DNA of 64,000 nucleotides from Dermacentor variabilis (taxonomy: Eukaryota > Arthropoda > Arachnida > Ixodida > Ixodidae), in assembly GCF_050947875.1 (NCBI RefSeq), contig NC_134574.1:103077469-103141468 (forward strand), in the 5' to 3' direction. Under the pieces are notes generated by a model. The model was not told where the DNA came from and searched no databases. It saw nothing but the letters and a program-made list of their open reading frames with translations. Shown here in pieces: positions 36,201 to 42,599 of this stretch. Every line of letters begins with the position of its first letter. The first letter of the stretch is position 1. Made by a program: the position numbers and the translations under genes.

Positions 36201-36338
36201 GACACCCAGCACCTATACCACAAGACCCACAAGAAGTGCCTGTCCTACAGCAAGCGCAGTTACAAGGTGCATCTCGAAAAGTGCGACGACAGTAGCCTAA
36301 ACCAGCAATGGACGTTCCGTGAGATTCAGGACTCTTAG
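2833..36338 (+). CDS. pgant6: Polypeptide N-acetylgalactosaminyltransferase, pgant6-like (whole gene, 10 coding exons)
   Basis: The enzyme moves GalNAc from UDP-GalNAc to Ser/Thr of secretory proteins, starting mucin-type O-glycosylation in the Golgi. Joining 2833-3287, 6748-6914, 15668-15881, 18530-18706, 19782-19899, 22687-22812, 26498-26716, 28993-29091, 34715-34840 and 36201-36338 gives 612 codons plus TAG with no internal stop. Residues 13-31 are a single hydrophobic anchor after a basic tail (type II topology). The stem runs to about 145. The GT-A domain spans about 150-480, with HNEG at 172-175, the metal-binding DAH at 258-260, WGGEN at 367-371 and the third likely metal ligand H395. 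A ricin-type lectin domain covers about 490-612. Length and order are normal for GT27. '[13 protein letters not shown]' and '[10 protein letters not shown]' most resemble Drosophila pgant6 from memory, so the paralogue call is less certain than the family. Introns have canonical sites except intron 7 (GC-AG). Confidence 0.93.
4550..4682. repeat. Foldback element with about 60-bp inverted arms
   Basis: The left arm starts 'gcttgaaatggggttctgg' and passes through 'aaagaagaagggacagaaag'. The right arm is its inverted counterpart: 'ctttccgtcccttcttcttt' leading to 'ccagaaccacatttcaagc'. Arms are about 60 bp with around 85 percent pairing by eye and a spacer of under 20 bp. Non-autonomous foldback elements of this form are common in arthropod genomes; the family is not identified. 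Confidence 0.65.
6082..6260. mobile_element. Degenerate ATAAC-type TA element
   Basis: Begins 'acagtagtcaaaccttgata' followed by 'taac', then 'cagatataatgaa', and ends around 'cgaagtgaata'. It resembles the TA-flanked family at 10520 and 31044 but is too eroded for a target duplication to be read. Confidence 0.35.
6748..6914 (+). CDS. pgant6: GalNAc-transferase exon 2: start of the GT-A domain
   Basis: Acceptor 'gatgcag' precedes G-TGC-AAG and donor AAAG|GTGAGG follows. Residues 152-207 include [20 protein letters not shown] and then NEG. This is the nucleotide-binding first strand of the GT-A fold, with the conserved HNEG (172-175) and 'VLVDDYSDK' (about 199-207). Frame enters with one base completing Glu152 and leaves with one base of codon 208. 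Confidence 0.95.
9485..9800. repeat. Degenerate CTAGC/CTAAC-rich repeat
   Basis: The block repeatedly uses 'gtcagtagctagc' (about 9557 and 9664), 'gtagctagtagttagcaac' (about 9755) and 'aaccaacc..aac' words spaced roughly 100 bp apart. This suggests about three decayed tandem units. No longer match supports a defined unit, so treat it as low-complexity, repeat-derived sequence. Confidence 0.4.
10520..10699. mobile_element. Short TA-flanked ATAAC-type element
   Basis: Starts TA-cagtgaaatctcgatataac and ends near 'ttgttgtgagaaagttcaat' followed by 'gtgt'. The termini and the internal 'gataacaa..ataacaaat' words match the larger TA element at 31044-31718. The right end has decayed, so the right TA is uncertain. 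Likely a Tc1/mariner-type MITE. Confidence 0.45.
15668..15881 (+). CDS. pgant6: GalNAc-transferase exon 3: DxH metal-binding motif
   Basis: A pyrimidine-rich acceptor ends in 'gctgctgcag'; the donor is AA|GTAAGA. Residues 208-278 begin [11 protein letters not shown] and contain '[13 protein letters not shown]'. D258 and H260 of DAH are the expected Mn2+/UDP ligands. The exon ends in 'LLAPIRAN', and the split Lys279 is completed in exon 4. This exon is much more GC-rich than its flanking introns, which makes the boundaries easy to see. Confidence 0.95.
15882..18529 (+). other. Intron 3 of the GalNAc-transferase gene
   Basis: A 2.65-kb GT-AG intron containing a foldback element at 17184-17353. 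Otherwise AT-leaning sequence with no recognisable feature. Confidence 0.88.
17184..17353. mobile_element. Foldback/TIR element, 170 bp
   Basis: The left arm 'tcatattagtaggttgcttc' continuing 'agagcacaaaagaacac' is the inverted complement of the right arm, which ends 'gtgctcttttgtgctctgaa' then 'gctacttactaacatga'. The outer 37 bp pair at about 85-90 percent and weaker pairing continues to about 60 bp. The C-rich loop is unpaired. No target duplication is clear. Confidence 0.6.
18530..18706 (+). CDS. pgant6: GalNAc-transferase exon 4: catalytic domain, central part
   Basis: The acceptor is 'ccactgcag' and the donor TACAA|GTGAGT. Residues 280-337 read [12 protein letters not shown], then '[14 protein letters not shown]' and 'HSEPYK', the standard GT27 order after the DxH strand. 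FRG.F.WGM is the family-typical acceptor and donor cleft segment. The exon enters and leaves inside Lys codons. Confidence 0.95.
18707..19781 (+). other. Intron 4 of the GalNAc-transferase gene
   Basis: A 1.07-kb GT-AG intron. A weak 20-bp inverted pair lies at 18987-19007 and 19086-19105 ('gtttattgactgaagatggc' against 'ggccatcttgatcagtaaac'). Nothing else is recognised. Confidence 0.88.
19782..19899 (+). CDS. pgant6: GalNAc-transferase exon 5: WGGEN motif
   Basis: The acceptor is 'tatatttgcag' and the donor AAG|GTAACG. Residues 338-377 read [16 protein letters not shown], then '[17 protein letters not shown]' and 'FELSFK'. WGGEN (367-371) is the Gal/GalNAc-transferase motif that shapes the UDP-sugar site; E370 is present. 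The exon ends on a codon boundary. Confidence 0.96.
20036..20476 (+). mobile_element. GC-rich dispersed element with short tandem repeat and broken small ORF
   Basis: The edges carry 'agcgaaagctt' at the left and 'ttagctttcgct' at the right, which pair as short inverted termini. Inside are three exact-length 17-bp units (20110-20160, 'accgcattcctcgtccc') and an ATG at 20268 opening 26 codons rich in Lys, Arg, Glu and Gln. After a TAG at 20346, another 21 charged codons ([15 protein letters not shown]...) run in the same frame. I recall similar sequence as dispersed in tick genomes, but could not confirm that here. Confidence 0.45.
20110..20160 (+). repeat. 17-bp tandem repeat, three units
   Basis: Units 'accgcattcctcgtccc', 'accgcattcctcgtccc' and 'actgcattcctcgtcgt' follow each other without gaps. 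The first two are identical and the third differs at three positions. Confidence 0.85.
21774..21966 (+). mobile_element. Ruka-type tRNA-derived SINE, internally deleted
   Basis: The tRNA-like head is 'gtggctttggcattgcactg' with a B-box-like 'gatcaaatgcc', followed by 'ggccgccacggccgcattt'. The 3' part is 'tggtcaagattaacccgga' through 'ccccaggattta'. The usual middle block ('cttagatttaggtgcacgtt') is missing, so this copy has lost about 55 bp. Confidence 0.7.
22687..22812 (+). CDS. pgant6: GalNAc-transferase exon 6: VPCSRVGH loop
   Basis: The acceptor is 'tctgtgcag' and the donor GTG|GTGTGT. The 42 codons (residues 378-419) read [18 protein letters not shown], then '[18 protein letters not shown]' and 'GPLITV'. 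H395 in CSRVGH is the third conserved metal ligand of the family. YRGFMPY.FGKLA replaces the longer loop seen in many vertebrate GALNTs and is part of the reason for the pgant6 assignment. A 314-bp inverted repeat starts 36 bp after the donor. Confidence 0.95.
22849..23162. repeat. 314-bp near-perfect inverted repeat built from a tRNA-derived SINE
   Basis: The left arm (about 22849-23004) reads 'atcataagaagccaacaaac' and on to 'ggaaccgaacccacaacctt'. The right arm (about 23008-23162) is its reverse complement, with very few mismatches, a one-base indel and a 3-base loop (23005-23007). Each arm contains the same tRNA-derived SINE: T-arm-like 'gtgggttcagttcccacc', then 'gcaagttgttttttcat', 'aatttcccctatgttgtcct' and 'gtttgttggcttcttatgat'. 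Transcribed as part of the intron, it would fold into a very long hairpin starting 36 bp after exon 6. Confidence 0.9.
23223..23470 (+). mobile_element. Ruka-type SINE
   Basis: Near full length. The head is 'gatggctttgtggctgcagt' with 'tgctgccgagcacgacgtca', and the B-box-like segment 'caggtttgattactgg' follows. Next come an A-rich insertion of 14 A, the conserved middle 'cttagatttaggtgcacgtt' and 'aaagaatctcaggttgtc', then a 3' tail of 'aatgaatgaatcaatcag' units. Same strand as the host gene. Confidence 0.8.
24098..24159. repeat. Perfect 29-bp inverted repeat, 4-nt loop
   Basis: The left arm at 24098-24126 (ctccacaagtgctgaacaag, then cgctgactc) is the exact reverse complement of 24131-24159. 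The loop is 'tagt'. There are no mismatches in 29 bp. Confidence 0.95.
24160..24209 (+). repeat. 14-bp tandem repeat beside the hairpin
   Basis: Three full units of 'ttaccttgtgtgtg', 'ttaccttgtgcatg' and 'ttaccttgtgtgtg', then a partial fourth 'ttacctttg'. The array abuts the right arm of the hairpin directly. Confidence 0.8.
25217..25414 (+). repeat. 22-bp minisatellite, left part
   Basis: About nine degenerate units of the form 'gaaatggaggagctatcgctgt'. Clear examples are 'aagagtaagtggctatcgct', 'gaaattgaggaactgttact' and 'gaaatgtagggactattgct'. The last unit is broken after 'gtgagtggctatca' at 25414 and resumes at 26281, so the array predates the inserted element. Confidence 0.75.
25415..26280 (+). 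mobile_element. Degraded non-LTR retrotransposon 3' end (CR1/L2-like)
   Basis: Frame-shifted remnants of the C-terminal region follow the reverse transcriptase. They include '[12 protein letters not shown]', '[20 protein letters not shown]' in one frame and '[20 protein letters not shown]', 'RTASVTLI', '[11 protein letters not shown]' in the next. At least one stop and one frameshift are visible, so it is dead. The 3' end is 'ccttgagggtaccacaaata' running into (AAAT)n just before 26281. The insertion divides one unit of the 22-bp minisatellite. Confidence 0.8.
26281..26412 (+). repeat. 22-bp minisatellite, right part
   Basis: Six units: 'gagatggagcggctattact', 'gaaacggaagggctatcgct', 'aaagggagcagctattgctg', 'gaaatggaagagctatcgct', 'aaacgggagtggctgtggct' and a partial 'ggaatggaggaactattgg', each about 22 bp. 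It continues the array broken at 25414 and ends 85 bp before exon 7. Confidence 0.8.
26498..26716 (+). CDS. pgant6: GalNAc-transferase exon 7: end of the catalytic domain
   Basis: The acceptor is 'catgcctgcag'. Residues 420-492 read [18 protein letters not shown], then 'KCKSFRWFM' and end in 'LYWGE', the usual linker into the lectin domain (WGEIR). The donor is GAG|GCGAGT, a GC rather than GT splice site. The nearest GT (26721) would leave phase 1 and bring exon 8 into a frame that stops within a few codons, so the GC donor is required for continuity. Confidence 0.92.
26717..28992 (+). other. Intron 7 of the GalNAc-transferase gene (GC-AG)
   Basis: A 2.28-kb intron with donor GCGAGT and acceptor 'cacctgtgcag'. 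An 11-bp perfect inverted repeat (26752-26762 and 26772-26782, CCTAGGATCCC with its complement) lies 35 bp inside the donor. A minus-strand tRNA-derived SINE head lies at 27935-28015. An open frame of 128 codons at 27567-27953 has no recognised motif. Confidence 0.88.
27935..28015 (-). mobile_element. tRNA-derived SINE head, minus strand
   Basis: Read on the minus strand: 'gggtggctaactggtagaac' (A-box and D-arm-like), 'cctggactgccaattgattg' (anticodon arm), 'catgctcaaattccccagg' (B-box and T-arm-like). The cloverleaf order is tRNA-like, but the arms are mismatched and no functional tRNA is implied. The flanking 'aaaaattctc' and 'tttctttc' would be the SINE body. Confidence 0.5.
28993..29091 (+). 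CDS. pgant6: GalNAc-transferase exon 8: lectin repeat alpha
   Basis: The acceptor is 'cacctgtgcag' and the donor CAG|GTGCGT. The 33 codons (493-525) contain 'GQCLDAMG', '[11 protein letters not shown]'. C501/C518 is the expected disulphide, and D503 of the CLD motif is the residue that contacts GalNAc in lectin-active repeats. The exon is phase 0 on both sides. Confidence 0.94.
29512..29658. mobile_element. Short ATAAC-type element
   Basis: Left end 'tgtaaagctcaatataacga'; right end 'cattatatccacatccgtta' followed by 'cagta'. Internal 'ttatatcc' and 'cgttataag' words are inverted copies of the left end, so this is probably a decayed TA-type MITE. Confidence 0.4.
31044..31718. mobile_element. 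TA-flanked mariner-type non-autonomous element, 675 bp
   Basis: TA (31042-31043) precedes 'cagttgaaacacgaatat' and TA (31719-31720) follows 'gtgagtttacactg'. The ends pair as CAGTTGAAAC against CAGTGTAAAC. Sub-terminal 'gatataacagattattgga' on the left and 'aacgaatatcagatataacg' on the right are typical of the family. No transposase frame is present, so it would be mobilised in trans if at all. Confidence 0.65.
31981..33168. mobile_element. TA-flanked 1188-bp element with CpG-dense tandem core
   Basis: TA at 31979-31980 precedes 'cagaacctggttcgtacgtt'. TA at 33169-33170 follows the right end, whose complement reads 'cagtagaacctcgttgatac'. The termini match over about 25 bp with one 3-base indel. 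The core (about 32360-33010) is two diverged tandem units. One anchor is 'gcgcgctgt..aacagatagg' at 32426 and 32731 (offset 305). The other is 'cgcg..ttttcttgtt.acgtggg' at 32611 and 32943 (offset 332); the difference is an insertion in unit 2. A shorter repeat 'aacgttggcgccg' lies near 33018 and 33114. CpG density is far above the surrounding intron. No transposase was found. Confidence 0.65.
33579..34214 (+). other. 211-codon open frame inside intron 8, uncertain
   Basis: An ATG at 33579 opens 211 codons to TGA in the sense direction. The translation is rich in Ser, Lys, Asn and Arg and has no recognised domain, signal peptide or membrane segment. It crosses repeat-like sequence: 'actattcgagaaatattcgg' resembles words at 61760-61900, and 'gacaacacagcgcttactaa' resembles a dispersed tick motif. 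Codon usage does not resemble the GalNAc-transferase exons. I treat it as probably non-coding, but the length is unusual for this composition. Confidence 0.2.
34287..34420 (+). mobile_element. tRNA-derived SINE (same family as the 22849 palindrome)
   Basis: The head is 'gccaccgtagctccattggc', then 'aaagcatcacatgcgttgtg', 'gcaggttcagctccctt' (B-box and T-arm-like). The body is 'gcaagttgccttccacttca' followed by 'atttccattttc'. The body matches the segment of the 22849-23162 inverted repeat that follows its T-arm, but here only the first half of the SINE is kept. Confidence 0.65.
34715..34840 (+). CDS. pgant6: GalNAc-transferase exon 9: lectin repeat beta
   Basis: The acceptor is 'gacgctcgcag' and the donor GTG|GTGAGT. 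The 42 codons (526-567) read [18 protein letters not shown], then '[17 protein letters not shown]'. C541/C554 is the expected disulphide. The CLD motif appears as CMD with the Asp kept (D543). QxW is replaced by GPW (W563). Confidence 0.94.
34841..36200 (+). other. Intron 9 of the GalNAc-transferase gene
   Basis: A 1.36-kb GT-AG intron. Its 3' half holds copy 2 of the three-copy dispersed repeat (35640-36040). Near 35515-35600 is a local duplication of 'gtagcaa' and 'tttgctacag' words. Confidence 0.88.
35640..36040 (+). repeat. Dispersed repeat, copy 2 of 3
   Basis: Aligns in order with 1113-1450 and 53799-54150: 'tctgctcgagtctagttaat' then 'tttttatcc', 'gactacattgtatattct', 'aaattgaaactttgacctt', 'aatcaacctgtgaccac', 'aacgaaaataatgttgtgaa', 'gtcactctaaactaattta'. 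It extends further 3' ('gtgttcctctttagtgtttc') than copy 1 and ends about 160 bp before exon 10. Confidence 0.55.
36201..36338 (+). CDS. pgant6: GalNAc-transferase exon 10: lectin repeat gamma and stop
   Basis: The acceptor is 'aacacttgcag'. The 45 codons (568-612) plus TAG read [17 protein letters not shown], then '[14 protein letters not shown]' and 'REIQDS'. The QxW motif is intact (QQW 602-604) and C580/C595 is the expected disulphide. The CLD Asp is replaced by Ser582, so this repeat probably does not bind GalNAc. Confidence 0.94.
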   Translation, partial: DTQHLYHKTHKKCLSYSKRSYKVHLEKCDDSSLNQQWTFREIQDS

Positions 36339-38970
36339 TGGCCTCTGCCCGGAGGTCGTATAGGCTAGCCCCCCTCTCACAACGGCTGTTAAGCTGCGCT
36401 CTCCCTGTGAATCTGCTTGCCCCCACATGTGGTGCATGGAGACTTGTTAGTTATTTCATCTTTTTGTTATTGTTATTATTTCTTTCTTTTCTTTTGGTGG
36501 CTGGAGGATGTTTTCTTCTTCCACTGCGCCTAGACCTCAAGGTTTCAAGGACAGCATTGAAAATGCATGGCGTTGTCACAGTGTGGACGCAGTGTGTGCT
36601 GCTATTTCTGGGTGAGCGACCGCTGAACACTTCCGACACGTTCGCCCTGTTTGTGACTCAGTAAACCCAAACCACTTCGTCATTCCTTCTGGAATCTGCA
36701 GACGTCTGCAATTGCCATCGACGTCTGTTCTCAAGTATCCCATATGTTTTTTCTTTTCTTTCTCTTTTTTCTTCTTATTTTCTTTTTTTACATGCAACAT
36801 CCGGACTTGCCTCTGGTCTCTGCCGAGGTGTTGTGTGCGTATATGTGCATCTGTGTTATGCTGTCGTGTATGTGATGTTGACTCTTGAAGGAAATCAGCA
36901 TGGACTCGTCCAGGGATCATGGTGTACCGCTGCCGGCTCAAGGGTGAGATGACACAAAGAAGCAGTCACACATTTGGTCTTGCTTCCTTTTTCTTTCTTT
37001 TTTTTTGTTTTTTCTTGTGAAGCCTTGTTCGACGTTATCTCTTTCCTTTTAATATATTTTAAGCAGGCTGATGTTATTCTTTTATATTTTTTTAAACAAT
37101 CTCCAACTATGCTGCCCAGCCTGGCCAGTAGACCTATCTCTTTCACTCTCTTAAACACTTACTTCCAGATTGGTCTTATTCACGTCTTTGCCCTACTTTT
37201 GCCTGTGAATCATGGAACTTTGCAGTGATCTTCACTCTTCTGTGAGCGCACTGAAAGACTCTCCATTCTGCGATTCAGCTGAACTAGTTCCGTTAAACTT
37301 CTTTCGTTCCTTGTTTTTCTTCATTCAGGTGTTTTTACCTGTTGACCACAATGTCCTTTTCTGTTGTAGTTTCTTTTTTCTTGCCTCATAATCTGCCAAA
37401 CCGGATTCACCGCTATACCTTCCTTTGAGGGTACGCCCAAATCTGACATAATTTCTCTTCTGCGAGTTCTGTGAAACAAGCGATGAAACAAGCAATTTCA
37501 CAGCGATGCAACTTTGATTAATGTGTGCATTCTCGTTGAATGAATTGCAAAAAAGAAAGGAAGAAGCTACCTCTTTATCTCCGAAACATATCAAGGAGTT
37601 GTTGATTCCAGAAATTCCTAGTTTTTGGCTGTCAGTGAAGCTTGAACCTGTTATAGTAATTGGCAAACTGACCAAAAGCACCAGCACCTACCTCTCTTAC
37701 ATCCAATCTGACATTCCTACCACATCCGGTGCTGCAGTCTGACTGTCTTATCGCGGGCCAAAGCCGTACATGTGTTCATGGTTTTGAATCAGTATCCCAG
37801 CTCCATTCTACTGCCCAGCTTAGCACGAATCAAGCTTCAACTTGGCTTCAAGCTGCCTCGAAGCTAACTTTAATGGGGGGGGGGGGGGGGGTCATTGGAT
37901 CAGAAGCAGCAATAGTTACCTATTTTTATGATCATGATTGCCCTCTCTCTCCATTAATTTCTCTTTGCAGTTATTGCCTGCTCGCCATCTCTAATTAAGT
38001 GCTGTTGAGACGGGCTTTGTCGTTTTTTCTGCTTAAATCTGCAATTTTGTTTTGAGGGTAACTTTTAATCCTTATGATAAAATTCAGCAGTATTACAGGA
38101 ATGTGCTTTAGCAGCACCGTAAGGAAAGCCAATGTTGGCCCGCATTGGTTCTAGATTGGCAAATGTTAACACAGCACCGGCCCCCACTTGTAGCATTACT
38201 CGGGCCGTGCATGCTTCTCTAAACAAAATTTTTTTGGAACGTTAAGTTGTTTCGAGGGTCCTATACCCTTCATTTCCCTGCACATTCCCAAAACCATTAA
38301 TTAAACCATGTTGCTTTCGCACCTGCTGCTGTTTTTCTTTCTTTTTCAGTTACACACCACTTATTATCAGTTGCTCCAAGTGGCACTAAAGGCCATTGCT
38401 AAGTTAAAGTGATGAAATTTTTTGCAACTTTTGCAACTGTTTGCAAAGAAAATTTTTTGTATGGTGGCTATTTTGTGTCTACCATATTTGAAAGTAGCCT
38501 TTATACGTGGTCCAAAATTGCATTGGCATTTGGCCTTTAAAGGAATACGAACACATAATTTTTGAAGTCATAGAAACTCTGCCACACGCTTCTCGCAAGC
38601 AGAAGGATGAGACTCGCCAGACATGAAGCTCGGGGAACACTTACAGGACATTTTAATCTGATACCAAAGTTGGTCTCTGAAACAGCAGACATAGCGTCAT
38701 CAACGTTATCATAATGTCACGGCACAGAGAAATTTGACAACGCCATGTTGCAATAAGGATAGGCATGATGACATTGCTCACAATTAAATAGATGAGAGCA
38801 CTGCAGACATTTCTTATGGCTGTAATATCTTGTGGCAGCCACGGCAATTGCAGGAGTGGAGTGAGCCTATGTACAGTGAGGTCACGAGCCATCCACTGTA
38901 TCCATCTCTAGGGTTCTGTAGCTGAAATTGGTTTGTAGAAGGAAGTTTTCTAATAAATAACATGAGGCAT
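36339..38970 (+). other. Probable 3' UTR of the GalNAc-transferase gene
   Basis: After the TAG at 36336-36338 the sequence is T-rich with no open frame worth calling. The first canonical AATAAA downstream is at 38952-38957; an ATTAAA lies near 38303 and an AGTAAA near 36660. The UTR could therefore be about 0.35, 2.0 or 2.6 kb long. It contains a G17 run at 37875-37891. The cleavage site cannot be fixed without transcripts. Confidence 0.45.
38952..38957 (+). terminator. Candidate polyadenylation signal AATAAA
   Basis: First canonical hexamer after the stop codon, 2.6 kb downstream. A G/T-rich stretch follows within 50 bp. Candidate only. Confidence 0.35.
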
Positions 38971-39240
38971 TCTGACGCTTGCCAGAATTTGCTTCATGGG
39001 TTCGCATTGCCATTTATTGCAAAAGAAACAAAAGAAATTGGATAGTCGAAATTGTAATGTCAGTAATTCTTAAAAGCTTTATTATGGTAATAAGGTGGTG
39101 TAATAAAGGGTAGCAACTGCCTGGCTTCGTTATCATAACTGGAGCCTGCGCACAGTGGCAGTAATTCTTAGTCAGCATCGCACGCAAGCTTCGTGGTGCT
39201 TTCAGAACAGTTTTGAAAAAGTCAGTCAAGCTTGCGATAA

Positions 39241-39572
39241 GTTGTCCCTTGGTATAAAACAGATTTTGGCATTTCAACAACCTCGTCTGATTCGATGTTT
39301 GTGCCTTTAGTGTCTCTTTGTAACGTGTGGTTCAAGTGTTAAACACAGCGTTCCCGAAGCTTGATTCCACCATGCCTTGAGCAGAGCTTTATTCTGTGTT
39401 CTTGCAGTTGTCCCTTAGCATAAAACAGATTTTGGCATTTCAGCAACCTCGGCTGATTCGATGTTTGTGCCTTTAGTGTCTCTTTGTAACGTGTGGTTCA
39501 AGTGTTAAACACAGCGTTCTCGAAGCTTGATTCCACCATGCCTTGAGCAGAGCTCTATTCTGTGTTCTTGCT
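39241..39572 (+). repeat. 166-bp tandem duplication
   Basis: Positions 39241-39406 and 39407-39572 are the same sequence, starting 'gttgtccctt' and ending 'ctgtgttcttgc', with about seven substitutions (roughly 96 percent identity by eye). The high identity indicates a recent duplication. It carries no recognised gene content. Confidence 0.92.
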
Positions 39573-42500
39573 GGTGAACTGCTGTGTTAGCTCAATGTGA
39601 TAAGAGTTTGCCCTGACATGCGCAGTCAGATTCTCAGAATCAGTACTGTTTTTCCTTTGGAAAACATTTGTCACCTCATTTTCTTTACTTCTTGTTGAAG
39701 TAAGAATAAGTGGAATATGCCGTCTGTATGTGTGTTGTGTATGCACTCTGTCTAGCGGGAATCAATACCCATTTATCTTCTTTTGTTCATTTTGATGTTT
39801 GATTTTTGGGATTGAGTGATGATGCGAATAGCTTGAATTTGCTCATTTATTTGCTGACAGTTTGTTTTTTTACGTTTTTCAGTAAATGTTGAAACTGGGA
39901 AGTGCAATGCCGAGTGCCACTTTTGGTTTCTAAGGCAATGTGTGTGAAAGCATCAAGTGTGTGTTCATGTGCGTGCTTGCATGGAGATATTATTTTTTTC
40001 CTTTCCTTTTCTTGTTTACACAGTTTTGAACATTTGTTGCTCGTTCTACAACAGTTTTCATGTGCCTTGAAATGTGCGTCGTACAAGTGAGAAAACTATA
40101 TATATGTACATATATACATTACGTAAATATTTCAGTCAGGAATGTGCTTTTTTATGGCAAACCTGCCTGCAGTACCCAGGTATAGCTGTTCTAAGTGGTT
40201 GAAGATGGAACATTCGGGGCCAATAGTACTACCACACACGGTTTAGGAAAATCCTGCGGTGCTCTTTCCACTGGGTAACTTTTGATCCTCATGACAAAGT
40301 TAGTCAGCTTTGAACCGCATAATGTGCTGGCTGGCATTTGACAATTGGTGCAGTTTAAAGCCCCTGTTACGTGAGCAGTTTTGATCGCCTTTAAGTCAGT
40401 CTGCGTTGAACTTTCTCAGTGTGATAGAAACTCGAGTGAGTTAGGAGTCAAGCATGCTTGAAGGCAACATGTAGCAGTGCTCAATCTGCATTGACTCAGG
40501 CACACCTTAAAGTTTTAATGCGGCAGTGGTATTAAACTGGGACACACCTCTCTGACTCGCAGCGGCAGCTCAAGTGGCTATGCCACTGTGCTGCCGAGCA
40601 CGGAATCGCAAATTTGATACCTGGCTGCATTCCAATGGGGGCAGAATGTGAAAACGCTGGTGTACATAGATTTAGGTGAACGTTGAAGAACCCTAGGTAG
40701 TCAAAGCTAATTCGGAGTCCCCTACTATAACGTCACTTGTAGCCTGCGACTTGCTTTGGAACATAAATACTGCAATTTTATGTATCTATTAATAGCCTTG
40801 TCACATGAATGTTTTCAAAGAACACTCAAACCAAGTACAACCGAAATCTGCGAGCCCTATTAGCTCCCTTCCACTAGTTTGTGCAAATGAGCCTATAGGG
40901 CTCATGTATTCCAATACTGGTTGGTTTCAGGTGACTTTGAAAGTGCACGCGTGACAGGAGTACAAATTTTGCCATCTGAATCTGATTCTTTATTTGGAGA
41001 CAGAAATGTTGAGGAACAGAAATTTGTGAAGTGAAAAAGTCGAAATTTTTGTGAAACAAAGTTGTCCTGTCTAAGCCCGCAGAAGTACCATGATATAGAA
41101 CTTCTGTAGCCATGCTTTGTTTGAGATCATGAATGGGTGTTGAATGCAGTGTCAATAACAGGCCACACATAACCTAGTTGAAGCATTGTGTCATACAGAG
41201 GGAGTCATTAAGGCATTCCATAGACTGTTCACTGAATGTCATCTGAAGCTATCTGTGATCTCTTCACTTTTTTCCTGATTTCCTGAAGTGTTTTGGCTGC
41301 ATGCAAACTTTTTGATAGTTTATGACAACTTCACATTTCATTAAGATAAATATGAGTAACTAACAAATTACATGGTTACTCTTTGTCGTCAGTAGGGCAG
41401 TTAAAAATATGCATTTTGTGCTTCTGGTGTGCATTTGTAACAGCCAGGGTTTTGAAGAGTGTTAAAACTTCACAATTCTTGTGAAAAGTGGAAGAATTTG
41501 TGTAACACTTTGCATTACTTTCATTGGTAAACAATGTTCGCTGTAAAGATTGTGTGCAAGGGATCATCATGTCTCTGAAAGTTGCTATGTGTGTGCTGTT
41601 TGAAGTTGTCAGTGGGCCACTTTAACAAAGTCAGCAATGTTGCTAGGGTACATAAATGCTGGTTGCATGCATGATGGAACATTATATAATCTGATGGCAC
41701 AGTGTAGTCCACTTCATATGGTTTACGCTCATAGCACTTGGTGTCGTATGCTAGATTGTGTACTTCACATATGTAAAATAACGCCAATTATAACAGTATA
41801 CAGCTGCGGCAGTGGATTTTCTACTTTTCCATAATCGCTATGCAAGAGGAATGCATTATTGCATGCAATTTCCACTGTCTCATTTGAAACTACAAGATTG
41901 TAGCTCCAACACATCTCTCTCTTTTTTTTTAAGGGTGAAAGAAAGAAGAAAGAGCCCTAGAAAGCAAATTTTAATGTATACAGGTGTGATTGACATAAGC
42001 AACTATATGACACATCTTTCATGTGTTTGTGTGGTGACACACTTAACTCAAATTTTCATTTGACGCGTACAATGCAAAGGTTTGGAAACAAGAGTCATTT
42101 CAAAGAAAACATTCCACTGTCATTAGCATCGTTGTGCAATACGTGAAACCCATGGTTTTGGTGCAGATGCTGCAAGACAATTTTTACATGCCACGTTGAG
42201 TAATAAAATACTATGATGGCTGTGTCGTATGGGATGACATGTCTCGTTCATTTTTTTATTTGCACATGACACACGCTGGGTGTTTTAGGGTCAAACCTAT
42301 ACAGTCCTCAACATTGGTTGAAGTGATTTGAGCACAGTCAGTCGAAGGATGTTTCAGGTCAAGCCCATAAACCCTATACGTTTTTAAATGCTGGTTAAAG
42401 TGAGTTTAGTGTCACCAGTGAAAGGATGTCTTAAGCCAAGCCGAAAACATACATTCTTCAAATTATTTTGGGGCTTTTGATCATGTAACTTGTGCAGTGT

Positions 42501-42599
42501 CATTTTGCGAATGATAGCATGTGAACACTGTAACAAAGTCCAAAACCGTTACTGCTGACCTACTTACCGAGTTTGAGGCGCCATCAGGGTAAGAGCAAA
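39573..42599. other. Intergenic sequence
   Basis: AT-rich sequence with one Ruka-type SINE (40555-40785). Open frames are short and unremarkable on both strands. Nothing else is supported. Confidence 0.6.
40555..40785 (+). mobile_element. Ruka-type SINE
   Basis: Full length. The head is 'gcggcagctcaagtggctat' and 'gctgccgagcacggaatcgc', and the B-box-like segment is 'aaatttgatacctgg'. The middle 'catagatttaggtgaacgtt' precedes 'gaagaaccctaggtagtc', and the 3' part is 'aattcggagtcccctactat' ending 'actgcaatttta'. The best-preserved of the uninterrupted copies in this window. Confidence 0.8.
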
